Origin: Sporosarcina sp. P33
GTDB lineage: Bacteria; Bacillota; Bacilli; Bacillales_A; Planococcaceae
DNA length: 64,000 nt
Assembly (NCBI RefSeq): GCF_002077155.1
Contig: NZ_CP015027.1
Coordinates: 372,001 to 436,000, forward strand
Direction of reading: 5' to 3'
The position numbers and the translations under genes are program-made. Below the pieces are notes generated by a model. The model saw only the letters and a list, made by a program, of their open reading frames with translations, searched no databases and was not told where the DNA came from. Below are positions 15,262 to 23,309 of this stretch, in pieces (the first letter of the stretch is position 1; each line of letters starts with the position of its first letter).

Positions 15262-15753
15262 TTATTTTATTAATACAGTTTGGTCTACAAGTTCATGTTT
15301 CATCGAATAAAAACTCACTGTATACGCTTCATCCGCATCGATCACAGCATATGTAGCCTGTCTCCCGCCGCGCGGCTGTGTCGTGCTGCCGGGATTGACA
15401 AACAGTGTCCCGTCAATCAGTTCGGCTCCGTACAAGTGGGAATGGCCAAATAATACGATGGACGCCCGCTGTTCAGCCGCAGCGTAAGTAAGCGTCAGCA
15501 TAGAGCGTTTGACGTCGTGTTCATGGCCATGTACGGCCAGCACTGTATCATCGCCTACTTTTTGTACAACAGACGCAGGAAGATTATTGTCGCGATCACA
15601 ATTGCCCCGAACTATATGAACACCTTTACACAGCGGATCATTAGCCGCTAACTCACTGTCTCCGCAATGAAATATCGCATCCGCCGGCAAAGAGGTGATT
15701 TCTTCCACGGTTGATGTGTCACCGTGCGAATCGCTCAATACGATGATTTTCAT
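15262..15753 (-). CDS. ysnB: YfcE/MJ0936-type metallophosphoesterase (YsnB)
   Basis: 163 residues. Calcineurin-like phosphoesterase motifs are complete: DSHGD (residues 8-12), GD with H29 and D32, GNCDRD (50-55), HGHEHD (75-80) and GHSHLYG (99-105), which hold two metal ions. The family hydrolyses phosphodiesters in vitro; the cellular substrate of the Bacillus homologue is not established. The ATG overlaps the 3' end of rdgB by 4 bases, giving the order rph, rdgB, ysnB as in Bacillus subtilis. Last gene of that transcript. Confidence 0.9.
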   Translation of the reverse strand: MKIIVLSDSHGDTSTVEEITSLPADAIFHCGDSELAANDPLCKGVHIVRGNCDRDNNLPASVVQKVGDDTVLAVHGHEHDVKRSMLTLTYAAAEQRASIVLFGHSHLYGAELIDGTLFVNPGSTTQPRGGRQATYAVIDADEAYTVSFYSMKHELVDQTVLIK

Positions 15754-16364
15754 TGGCCGTCACCAAGCCGTGCCAGAAATTCGGGGAGCTGTTTTTTTAG
15801 CTGTTCTAACGCTGCTCCCCGGTGGGAAATGTCACTTTTTTCTTCTGCCGATAGCTCCGCCATGGTCTTTCCTTTTTCCGGCACATAAAAAATAGGATCA
15901 TAGCCAAATCCGTTACCGCCTTTACGTTCATTGGCTATTACACCTTCACAGCTGCCAGAATACGTTGTCGTTTCGATGCCGGGACCCGCAATGGCAAGAA
16001 CACATCTGAAACGGGCCTGACGTGCTGTTGGAGGCACCTGTTTCAAGTTTGCAAGCAATTTATCGATATTTGCCTCATCGTCTGTTGGCTCCCCTGCATA
16101 ACGTGCAGAATAAACGCCCGGCTCACCGCCAAGTACGTCAACTTCCAATCCGCTGTCATCCGCAATTACAACTTTCCCAAGCAAGCTGGCTGCCGTTTCT
16201 GCTTTCAGCACAGCATTTTCTTGAAACGTCGTGCCTGTTTCTTCTACATCGATAGGTTCTTCTATATCCTGCAGTGTCAGAACCTTAATGCCCAGAGGAC
16301 GAAAGAGCACTTCAAAATCTTTCGCCTTGCCTTTATTATTTGTTGCTATCAAAATTTCTTTCAT
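15750..16364 (-). CDS. rdgB: dITP/XTP pyrophosphatase (RdgB/HAM1)
   Basis: 204 residues, normal for the family. It opens ILIATNNKGKAKDFEVLF, the substrate-binding loop; then VEETGTTFQENAVLKAE, ADDSGLEVDVLGGEPGVYSA with the catalytic Asp/Ser region, GGNGFGYDPIFY and SHRGAAL. It removes hypoxanthine and xanthine nucleotides from the precursor pool by hydrolysis to monophosphate and pyrophosphate, protecting DNA and RNA. The start ATG overlaps the rph stop by one base and its own end overlaps ysnB by four, so the three are translationally coupled. Confidence 0.95.
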   Translation of the reverse strand: MKEILIATNNKGKAKDFEVLFRPLGIKVLTLQDIEEPIDVEETGTTFQENAVLKAETAASLLGKVVIADDSGLEVDVLGGEPGVYSARYAGEPTDDEANIDKLLANLKQVPPTARQARFRCVLAIAGPGIETTTYSGSCEGVIANERKGGNGFGYDPIFYVPEKGKTMAELSAEEKSDISHRGAALEQLKKQLPEFLARLGDGQ

Positions 16365-17119
16365 TATGCTTCACCTGCCTGTTGCCCAATCTTATCTGCC
16401 AGTTCTCCCAGCACTTCTTTTTGAATTTCGATCAATTGCCCGATGCCTGATTCCGCCAGCGTCAGTAAATCATTCATTTCCGCCCGTGAGAATGTCGCTT
16501 CTTCCCCTGTGCCCTGTAATTCCACGAATTGGCCCTGTCCTGTCATGACTACGTTCATATCGACATCTGCAGATGAGTCTTCTACATAATCGAGATCCGT
16601 GATCAGTTGCCCGTCTGCCAGTTTGCCAACACTCGTGGCAGCGAGGAAATCCCGTACCGGAAATGTCGGTAGGTTCTTTTCGATCTGCAATTTATTCACA
16701 GCGATCACTAAAGCAACAAACGCACCGGTAATCGAAGATGTGCGCGTGCCGCCATCTGCCTGAATGACATCGCAGTCGATCCAGATGGTGCGCTCGCCAA
16801 TCGCATCGAGATCGACGACTGCGCGCAAGGCACGTCCAATCAGACGCTGAATCTCCATTGTGCGGCCGCCCACTTTCCCGCGGGAAGATTCACGAATCGT
16901 ACGCTGCCCGGTAGCCCGCGGCAGCATAGAATACTCCGCTGAGATCCACCCTTTTCCACTGTTTCTCATAAACGGCGGCACACGCTCTTCGATTGTTGCC
17001 GTACAAATTACTTTTGTATTTCCAACTGAAATAAGTACAGAGCCTTCGGGGTGAATCAAATAGTCTTTCTCGATTGTCACTGTACGTATATCTTCTGTTG
17101 TTCTTCCATCATGTCGCAT
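16364..17119 (-). CDS. rph: Ribonuclease PH
   Basis: 251 residues from ATG 17119, placed 7 bases after CGGAGG; an upstream in-frame ATG at 17143 has no ribosome site. Conserved stretches [45 protein letters not shown] and [20 protein letters not shown] include the phosphate-binding and RNA-binding arginines. Phosphorolytic 3'-5' exonuclease that trims tRNA precursors. A TATAAT at 17143-17148 on the minus strand is a candidate -10 box, and the racE terminator upstream makes rph-rdgB-ysnB a separate transcription unit. Confidence 0.95.
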   Translation of the reverse strand: MRHDGRTTEDIRTVTIEKDYLIHPEGSVLISVGNTKVICTATIEERVPPFMRNSGKGWISAEYSMLPRATGQRTIRESSRGKVGGRTMEIQRLIGRALRAVVDLDAIGERTIWIDCDVIQADGGTRTSSITGAFVALVIAVNKLQIEKNLPTFPVRDFLAATSVGKLADGQLITDLDYVEDSSADVDMNVVMTGQGQFVELQGTGEEATFSRAEMNDLLTLAESGIGQLIEIQKEVLGELADKIGQQAGEA

Positions 17120-17205
17120 GCAATATCCTCCGTTATCGTTCAATTATATGTGCAGTTTGTCCAATTTTTCATGGCCGCATTCAACTTATCTTACCATACC
17201 CACGA

Positions 17206-17239
17206 TAAAAAACCCGAAAACTGCGTACTGTTTTCGGGT
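17206..17239 (-). terminator. Terminator after racE
   Basis: Minus-strand ACCCGAAAAC (17230-17239) pairs with GTTTTCGGGT (17212-17221) and runs into six Ts. It separates the ysmB-racE transcript from rph. Confidence 0.88.
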
Positions 17240-17252
17240 CTTCTTTTGCATA

Positions 17253-18041
17253 TTAAAACGTCAGCATTCGTACGTCGGGCTGCGGAAGAGTCAGCCAATC
17301 TTCCACAATTGACTGGAACTTTTCAATCGAGCCTGTTGTATAGAATAGCGGTTCTGCCGGTGCCGCAGACAAGATTTGCTGTTCATTGAGAATCCGTTCC
17401 ACATCAATCACTGTCTCCACAGCTGAAGAAATAATATTCTTCGAATTAGAGAAGTGGGCTTCGATATGTTCTTGCAGCAGCGGATAATGTGTACAGCCCA
17501 GTATGACAGAGTCAAACGAATGACTGTGCAAAGGCTGCAATGTCCGGTCCACAATCTCCCGTGCCTGTTTTGTGCGATAGTCACCATTTTCAACAATCGG
17601 CACAAACTCCGGACATGCAAGCGAATATACTGTCGCCTCAGGCTTCAGCTGATAGATCGCCTGGTCATATGCCTTACTGTTAACTGTGCCCATTGTTCCA
17701 AGGACTGCGATTTCACCGGTCTGTGATGCATTCACAGCGGCTCTGGCGCCGGGCTGTATTACTCCTATCACAGGAAAATCAAATTGTTTTCGTACTTCGT
17801 CTAATGCGATGGCGGTTGCCGTATTGCAGGCAATCACGAGCATTTTTATGCCCATTTGCGCTAAGCTGTTTACCATATCGAGTGTAAACGCCAGCACTTC
17901 CTCCGCAGGTCTTGGGCCATACGGACAGCGCGCGTCATCACCGATATAAATAATGGGTTCGTTCGGCAGGTACTTGCGCAATTCTCTGACGACCGTCAGC
18001 CCGCCGACCCCTGAATCAATTACTCCAATAGGTGCATTCAC
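17253..18041 (-). CDS. racE: Glutamate racemase
   Basis: 262 residues, GTG start at 18041 after GAGGGA. Converts L- to D-glutamate for the peptidoglycan stem peptide in the cytoplasm. Signatures: GVIDSGVGGLTVVREL (D9, S10), DDARCPYGPR, ACNTATA with the first catalytic cysteine (C72) and GCTHYPLL with the second (about C184). Follows the MarR gene with a 9-base gap, so both share a promoter; the same gene order occurs in Bacillus. Confidence 0.95.
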   Translation of the reverse strand: MNAPIGVIDSGVGGLTVVRELRKYLPNEPIIYIGDDARCPYGPRPAEEVLAFTLDMVNSLAQMGIKMLVIACNTATAIALDEVRKQFDFPVIGVIQPGARAAVNASQTGEIAVLGTMGTVNSKAYDQAIYQLKPEATVYSLACPEFVPIVENGDYRTKQAREIVDRTLQPLHSHSFDSVILGCTHYPLLQEHIEAHFSNSKNIISSAVETVIDVERILNEQQILSAAPAEPLFYTTGSIEKFQSIVEDWLTLPQPDVRMLTF

Positions 18042-18050
18042 TATAATCCC

Positions 18051-18536
18051 TCAATCTCTTATCATCTCTTCGTGCAATTTGGACAGCAGACCTGACAGCT
18101 GCTGAATTTCTTGTTCGTCATAATTGATGAGTACATCCTGCAAGTATCCCTGTCTTTTCTGGATAACTTCCTCGATAATCCGTACTCCTTCAGGTAATAA
18201 GTGAATACGGACGACACGGCGATCTTTTTCATCCCGCACCCGTTTCACTAATTGACTGTTTTCCATACGATCCACCAAGTCCGTCGTCGTGCTGAAAGCT
18301 AAGAACATTTTGGCGGACAAATCTCCGATTGTCATATCGCCGTGTTCCAGCAGCCATTGAAGTGCACTGAATTGAGGCGGTGTGATCGTATAGTTTTTCA
18401 GTATTTTACGTCCTTGTGCTTTAATAATGGACGCAATATACCTCAAGTCTTTTTCCAATGCTGCGATATCGGTTGATACGTTTTTTGGTTCATTCAACAA
18501 TAAATCAGCTCCCTGAAATGTTTCCTGTCTTTTCAT
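18051..18536 (-). CDS. ysmB: MarR-family transcriptional regulator (YsmB-like)
   Basis: 161 residues. An unusual 30-residue lead is followed by a winged-helix core: ILKNYTITPPQFSALQWLLE, MTIGDLSAKMFLAFSTTTDL, then VDRMENSQLVKRVRDEKDRR with the wing, and a long C-terminal dimer helix. Effector unknown. Directly upstream of racE (9-base gap), as in Bacillus, which suggests co-expression; whether it regulates racE is not known. Confidence 0.85.
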   Translation of the reverse strand: MKRQETFQGADLLLNEPKNVSTDIAALEKDLRYIASIIKAQGRKILKNYTITPPQFSALQWLLEHGDMTIGDLSAKMFLAFSTTTDLVDRMENSQLVKRVRDEKDRRVVRIHLLPEGVRIIEEVIQKRQGYLQDVLINYDEQEIQQLSGLLSKLHEEMIRD

Positions 18537-18652
18537 TGTACCGTTTTCATTGATGAACGCAATAGTTTTTCAACCGATCTTTTACTGGAGAAGGAGTTAT
18601 GGACACCTATTGAACAAATATCAGTCTAACGTCGCTTTACAAAGCAGTACTT

Positions 18653-18874
18653 TTAGTTCAGCTGTAATTCGCCTAAACGTAATAATTCGACAATAGCCTG
18701 TGCTCTGCCTGAAACACCGAGTTTTTGTATCGTATTCGAAATATGATTTCGTACGGTCTTTTCGCTGATAGTCAACTGTCCCGCAATTTCTTTAGTTGTG
18801 AAATCTTCTACCAGCAAGGTAAATATTTGTCGTTCTCGGTTCGTTAATAAAGAACGGTTTTGCATTTCATCCAA
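18653..18874 (-). CDS. gerE: GerE, late spore-coat transcription regulator
   Basis: 73 residues, a bare LuxR/FixJ-type HTH as in Bacillus GerE: SLLTNRERQIFTLLVEDFTT, KEIAGQLTISEKTVRNHISN and LGVSGRAQAIVELLRLGEL. TTG start at 18874 with AGGAGGGG 6 bases upstream. GerE acts in the mother cell in the last stage of sporulation, activating and repressing coat genes. A SigK-like promoter lies directly upstream (18905-18932). Strong evidence that the organism forms endospores. Confidence 0.96.
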   Translation of the reverse strand: MDEMQNRSLLTNRERQIFTLLVEDFTTKEIAGQLTISEKTVRNHISNTIQKLGVSGRAQAIVELLRLGELQLN

Positions 18875-18904
18875 GATGCGCCCCTCCTCTTTACGCTTTC
18901 ATCT

Positions 18905-18932
18905 TAGGATATGTAAGCGTAAGGGCGGCTGT
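18905..18932 (-). promoter_or_regulatory. SigK-type promoter of gerE
   Basis: Minus strand: ACA (18930-18932), 16 bases, then CATATCCTA (18905-18913), a full match to the mother-cell SigK -10 pattern CATANNNTA with the AC -35 element at normal spacing. In Bacillus subtilis gerE is transcribed by SigK, which supports the assignment. Confidence 0.75.
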
Positions 18933-18940
18933 GTAGGCTT

Positions 18941-19390
18941 TTACGAGTTTTCCAGGAACACTTGCTTTTCCTCTTCCGTCCATGCGACAGGCTTTCCGGT
19001 ATCTCTTCCGATTTGGACAATTGTTCCTCTTCCTGTAAAGACGATCTCATTGCGTTCGTTTTTAGCCATATAGTGCAAATCGACTGAACTCTTTCCCATA
19101 GAGTCAGCTTTTACGTAAATGCGCAGCTTTTCATCAAAGAATACCTGCTTCACAAAATCACATTGTAAATCGGCCACAATCGGTATGGTAGTGCCTTTTG
19201 GATCAATCCATTTTTCCATACGGTTCAGCGATTTCAAATACTCGATTCGCGCATATTCAAAATACGCAAATACCTTTGTATTGTTTAGATGACCGTACAT
19301 ATCGGTCTCTGAAAATCGGACGGAAACATCAGCATGGAACGTAAAACTTTCTTCCCATTTCTCTGCATCTTGAATATAAGTTGCTCTCAT
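18941..19390 (-). CDS. Acyl-CoA thioesterase, hotdog fold (4HBT)
   Basis: 149 residues; ATG follows AAAGGGGG by 7 bases. Hotdog-fold features: VSVRFSETDMYGHLNNTKVF, with the catalytic D and HLNN motif, then AYFEYARIEYL and the antiparallel sheet to residue 130. The family hydrolyses acyl-CoA thioesters. A FadR-type palindrome just downstream of its -10 box (19411-19428) places it in the fatty-acid degradation regulon with lcfA and fadB-etfBA, so a fatty acyl-CoA substrate is a fair inference. Confidence 0.88.
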   Translation of the reverse strand: MRATYIQDAEKWEESFTFHADVSVRFSETDMYGHLNNTKVFAYFEYARIEYLKSLNRMEKWIDPKGTTIPIVADLQCDFVKQVFFDEKLRIYVKADSMGKSSVDLHYMAKNERNEIVFTGRGTIVQIGRDTGKPVAWTEEEKQVFLENS

Positions 19391-19410
19391 TATAATTCCC
19401 CCTTTAAAAA

Positions 19411-19459
19411 TGAATGAACATTCATTCTTTCATTATAGCAAATTATGAATGAACGTCAA
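19411..19459 (-). promoter_or_regulatory. Promoter with FadR-type operator (thioesterase)
   Basis: Minus strand TTGACG (19454-19459), 16-base spacer, TATAAT (19432-19437). The operator TGAATGAACATTCATTCT (19411-19428, plus-strand reading) matches the Bacillus FadR consensus TGAATGAMTANTCATTCA at all but two positions and covers the transcription start, so bound FadR should repress until acyl-CoA releases it. Confidence 0.8.
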
Positions 19460-19604
19460 ACAACTGGAGGAAGTGTTCTATGTATATTTTCAGATGCTAA
19501 AGGTCAGATGACAGACAGGAATTCGTTCAGTACAAAGGCAGTGAAGCTGCGGAAGGCGGATCCTCTTTCCCAGACTGGCCTTACACTGCTCTCAATTTCA
19601 GAAA

Positions 19605-19651
19605 TAAAAAAACTGCCGCGGGAAGTCGTATCGTTACGACTCCCGGGACAG
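19605..19651 (-). terminator. Terminator of the sdh operon
   Basis: Minus-strand stem of about 17 pairs, CTGTCCCGGGAGTCGTA against its partner with two bulges and a four-base loop, followed by seven Ts. It lies 18 bases after the sdhB stop. Confidence 0.88.
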
Positions 19652-19669
19652 CTCTATTTTGTATAGATA

Positions 19670-20455
19670 TTAATCTACCTGGTGGTCACTTCCGAAGAAG
19701 TTCTTGAACATTTGAATCGTTGTTGCTCTGCCGACTGCACCTAAAGAAGTCGTCAATGGAATACCTTTAGGACAAGCAACTACACAGTTTTGTGCGTTAC
19801 CGCACTCTGTGATGCCGCCATCTCCCATTACAGTTGCCAGACGCTCGTCTTTATTCATTGAACCGGTTGGGTGTGCGTTGAATAAACGTACTTGTGACAT
19901 CAATGCAGGTCCCATGAAGTTCGTCTTGTCGTTAACGTTCGGACAAGCTTCCAGACATACACCGCAAGTCATACATTTAGACAATTCATATGCCCACTGA
20001 CGCTTACGCTCAGGCATACGCGGACCTTCACCAAGATCATACGTGCCATCGATCGGAACCCATGCTTTGATGCGTTTCAATGAATCAAACATGAACTCAC
20101 GGTCAACCACTAAGTCACGGACGACCGGGAATGTGCGCATAGGCTGCAATTTAATAGGCTGTGTCAACTGATCAACCAGCGCAGTACATGACTGGCGCGG
20201 GCGGCCGTTAATAACCATTGAACATGCACCGCATACTTCTTCCAAACAGTTCATATCCCAGTTTACAGGTGTAGTTTTTTCACCTTTAGCATTTACAGGG
20301 TTACGTCTGATTTCCATTAAAGCCGAAATAACGTTCATATTCGGACGGTAAGGAATTTCAAATCTTTCCGTGTATGGCTTTGAAGTGGCAGTGTCCTGAC
20401 GCTCGATATCAAACACGACAGTTTTTTGTGCAGTTGCTGTTTGTTGTTCGCTCAC
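19670..20455 (-). CDS. sdhB: Succinate dehydrogenase iron-sulfur subunit
   Basis: 261 residues from GTG 20455, which is 10 bases after GGAG; the TTG at 20464 touches the ribosome site and is less likely. Three iron-sulfur sites are visible: LEEVCGACSMVING and RQSC for the 2Fe-2S ferredoxin domain, CMTCGVCLEACP for 4Fe-4S, and CGNAQNCVVACPKGIPL for the third cluster. It passes electrons from SdhA to the quinone site near SdhC. Last gene of sdhCAB, ending at a strong terminator. Confidence 0.97.
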   Translation of the reverse strand: MSEQQTATAQKTVVFDIERQDTATSKPYTERFEIPYRPNMNVISALMEIRRNPVNAKGEKTTPVNWDMNCLEEVCGACSMVINGRPRQSCTALVDQLTQPIKLQPMRTFPVVRDLVVDREFMFDSLKRIKAWVPIDGTYDLGEGPRMPERKRQWAYELSKCMTCGVCLEACPNVNDKTNFMGPALMSQVRLFNAHPTGSMNKDERLATVMGDGGITECGNAQNCVVACPKGIPLTTSLGAVGRATTIQMFKNFFGSDHQVD

Positions 20456-20460
20456 CTTTA

Positions 20461-22215
20461 TCAATCTCCTTTCTTCGCTGAATAATCTCGTATACGTGGA
20501 GGAATTAGAGATGTATCTACTTCTTCATAAGAAATGATCGGTGCAGATACTCCATCAAATTCCGCAATTGTTGTTTTCAAGAAGTTCTCATCATCACGGT
20601 TCGGGAATTCCGGCTTATAGTGCGCGCCGCGGCTCTCGTCCCGATATAATGCGCCCAATGTAATTACACGCGCTAAATACAGCATGTTTTTCAGCTGACG
20701 TGTAAATGTGGCTCCTTGGTTAGACCATTGTTGCGTATCTGTAATGTTGATGTTTTCATAGCGTTCAAGCAACTCGACAATTTTATCGTCTGTCTCTTTC
20801 AACTTATCGTTGAAACGTACAACCGTTACGTTGTCAGTCATCCATTCGCCAAGCTCTCTGTGAAGAACGTACGCATTTTCTGTACCATTCATTTTGAGCG
20901 TGTCTTCCCATTTCTGCTGCTCTTCTTTTACTGCATCTTCATAGATATCTGCAGGTAGTTCGTCAGCAGTCCGCTTCAGATGCTTCATGTAATCGATAGC
21001 GTTTGGTCCTGCGACCATTCCGCCGTAGATAGCAGAAAGTAAAGAGTTAGCGCCCAGACGGTTTGCACCGTGCTGTGAATAATCACACTCACCCGCAGCG
21101 AATAGGCCTGGGATGCTTGTTTGCTGGTGATCATCAACCCACAGACCGCCCATTGAATAGTGAACAGCCGGGAAGATTTTCATCGGCAATTTACGAGGAT
21201 CGTCTCCTGTGAACTTCTCATAAATCTCGATGATTCCGCCAAGTTTAATGTCGAGTTCTTTAGGATCTTTGTGTGACAGATCCAAGTACACCATGTTTTC
21301 ACCGTTGATGCCAAGTTTTTGGTTTACACACACGTCAAAGATTTCACGTGTTGCGATATCACGGGGAACGAGGTTACCGTAATCCGGATATTTTTCTTCC
21401 AGGAAGTACCATGGCTTTCCGTCTTTATATGTCCAAACCCGTCCGCCTTCACCACGTGCTGATTCACTCATCAGACGAAGCTTATCGTCCCCTGGAATCG
21501 CTGTCGGGTGAATTTGGATGAATTCTCCGTTTGCATATTTCGCACCCTGCTGATAAACGATGGAAGCTGCAGAACCTGTGTTAATAACAGAGTTTGTAGA
21601 TTTACCAAAGATAATACCAGGGCCGCCTGTTGCCATGATGACTGCATCGGCTTTGAATGCTTGAATTTCCATTGTCTTCATGTTTTGCGCTTTAATGCCG
21701 CGGCACGTTCCTTCTTCATCTTTAATGATTCCTAGGAATTCCCAGTGCTCATACTTTTTTACCAATCCTGTTACTTCGTGTGAACGAACTTGCTCGTCCA
21801 GAGCATACAGTAACTGCTGTCCAGTAGTTGCACCCGCATACGCTGTACGGTGGTGAAGTGTACCACCGAAACGACGGAAATCCAATAGTCCTTCTGGAGT
21901 ACGGTTGAACATAACACCCATACGGTCCAATAAGTGAATAATTCCAGGAGCTGCTGCCGTCATTGCCTGTACTGGTTTTTGATTCGCTAGGAAGTCTCCA
22001 CCGTAAACTGTATCGTCAAAGTGAATATCGACGGAGTCGCCTTCACCTTTCGTGTTTACAGCACCGTTAATGCCGCCTTGGGCACATACGGAGTGGGAAC
22101 GTTTTACAGGTACTAGCGAGAACAAGTCAACCGGTACGCCAGCTTCTGCTGATTTGATGGTAGCCATAAGTCCAGCTAGTCCTCCACCGACGACAATCAA
22201 TCTGCCTTTTGCCAT
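20461..22215 (-). CDS. sdhA: Succinate dehydrogenase flavoprotein subunit
   Basis: 584 residues from ATG 22215 (GAGGAGTG about 10 bases upstream). An FAD-binding Rossmann start LIVVGGGLAGLMATIKSAEAG, the covalent-FAD histidine region RSHSVCAQGGINGA, then HPTAIPGDDKL, ESARGEGGRVW and the HRLGANSLL-type segment HGANRLGANSLL. Oxidises succinate to fumarate in the citric-acid cycle at the inner face of the membrane and feeds electrons to menaquinone with SdhB and SdhC. Its 3' end lies within 6 bases of sdhB. Confidence 0.97.
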   Translation of the reverse strand: MAKGRLIVVGGGLAGLMATIKSAEAGVPVDLFSLVPVKRSHSVCAQGGINGAVNTKGEGDSVDIHFDDTVYGGDFLANQKPVQAMTAAAPGIIHLLDRMGVMFNRTPEGLLDFRRFGGTLHHRTAYAGATTGQQLLYALDEQVRSHEVTGLVKKYEHWEFLGIIKDEEGTCRGIKAQNMKTMEIQAFKADAVIMATGGPGIIFGKSTNSVINTGSAASIVYQQGAKYANGEFIQIHPTAIPGDDKLRLMSESARGEGGRVWTYKDGKPWYFLEEKYPDYGNLVPRDIATREIFDVCVNQKLGINGENMVYLDLSHKDPKELDIKLGGIIEIYEKFTGDDPRKLPMKIFPAVHYSMGGLWVDDHQQTSIPGLFAAGECDYSQHGANRLGANSLLSAIYGGMVAGPNAIDYMKHLKRTADELPADIYEDAVKEEQQKWEDTLKMNGTENAYVLHRELGEWMTDNVTVVRFNDKLKETDDKIVELLERYENINITDTQQWSNQGATFTRQLKNMLYLARVITLGALYRDESRGAHYKPEFPNRDDENFLKTTIAEFDGVSAPIISYEEVDTSLIPPRIRDYSAKKGD

Positions 22216-22268
22216 TATTGTTTCACTCCTCAATTATACGTAATTTCATTAGTTAGTCAGTTAAGTAA

Positions 22269-22877
22269 TTATACAAATGCTAGAAGTGCTTGAACTCCGA
22301 TTACAGATAGAACTAAGAATACAATCATTGTAATGTAAGATACAATCTTCTGAGATTCTGGTGATTGTGAAATACCCCAAGTAACACAGAATGACCAAAG
22401 TCCATTAGCTAAGTGGAAAGTAGCAGACAGTACTCCTGCGATATAGAAAACAAGCATAAATGGATTCGATAATATATCGGCCATCATGTTGAAGTCTACT
22501 TCAGCACCTAGCGCTTTTTGGATACGAGTCTCATACACGTGCCATGCAATGAAGATGACTAGGAATACGCCCGTGAAACGCTGGAGCGTGAACATCCAGT
22601 TGCGGAAAGTACCGTAATTGCTCACGTTGTATTTTGCTGAGAAAGCTATGTACACTCCGTAAAAAGCGTGGAACATAAGTGGAATGTAGATAATAAACCA
22701 TTCCAAGAATAGCACAAACGGCAAGTTCCCCATAAAATTAGATGCTGTGTTGAATGCTTCCTCACCGCGCGTTGCAAAATGGTTAATAACCAAGTGTTGG
22801 GCAACAAAGAGTCCAACGGGAATTACACCAAGCAACGAATGTAGACGGCGCAAGAAAAAATCTGTTTCTTTCGACAA
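22269..22877 (-). CDS. sdhC: Succinate dehydrogenase cytochrome b558 subunit
   Basis: 202 residues from TTG 22877, behind GGGAGGG. Five membrane helices carry the di-heme histidines typical of Bacillus SdhC: RRLHSLLG, AQHLVINHF, FHAFYGVY, AWHVYETR and TFHLANGLW. It anchors SdhAB and reduces menaquinone. First gene of the operon; a minus-strand TATAAT at 22904-22909 is the likely -10 box, with no good -35 match. Confidence 0.95.
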   Translation of the reverse strand: MSKETDFFLRRLHSLLGVIPVGLFVAQHLVINHFATRGEEAFNTASNFMGNLPFVLFLEWFIIYIPLMFHAFYGVYIAFSAKYNVSNYGTFRNWMFTLQRFTGVFLVIFIAWHVYETRIQKALGAEVDFNMMADILSNPFMLVFYIAGVLSATFHLANGLWSFCVTWGISQSPESQKIVSYITMIVFLVLSVIGVQALLAFV

Positions 22878-22909
22878 GTCTTTTACCCTCCCTTATTTCT
22901 GAGATTATA

Positions 22910-23277
22910 CTGTAATGACGCGTTTCTCTATTTGGTTCGCTTTCACCAGTATCTCTCTTCGTGGTACAATATGATAACATGTACATTGTACTCCTCTGTT
23001 TAGGACAGGTCAAGATGCTGTCTACTTTTTATACTATATTATGATTTTTCAAAATTCATCGCCTGACCCCTTGTTTTTTCAGCAGCAGACGACAGCAGCC
23101 GACAAGCATAAACGCTTTTGCGCCGGCTGTTTCCTAAAGTTTTGATTCCTCTCTTCAATCCGGTCGGATGCACGGAAAGTCAGCGGATTTAATTTATTTA
23201 AAAATTTCAATTATTCTCAAAGTGTAAGGTGGAAAATATAGTTTTAACCTGGCTGGCCAGTAATCACTCGTTTGATA
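22910..23277. other. Intergenic between uvrC and sdhC
   Basis: About 370 bases with no gene that I can support. It includes the upstream part of the sdhC promoter region; the centre (23085-23130) has a GC-rich patch without a clear hairpin. Confidence 0.45.
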
Positions 23278-23309
23278 AAGCCCCTCGACTCTATTCCGTC
23301 AGGGGCTTT
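23278..23309. terminator. Hairpin overlapping the uvrC stop codon
   Basis: AAAGCCCCT (23278-23286) pairs with AGGGGCTTT (23301-23309). The uvrC stop TAG lies in the loop, so the last codons form part of the stem. Ts follow on the plus strand strongly and on the minus strand weakly. Confidence 0.7.

Noticed and set aside
19445-19666. Plus-strand frame beginning in the thioesterase promoter
   Set aside because: It starts within the -35/-10 region of the opposite gene and ends through the sdh terminator.
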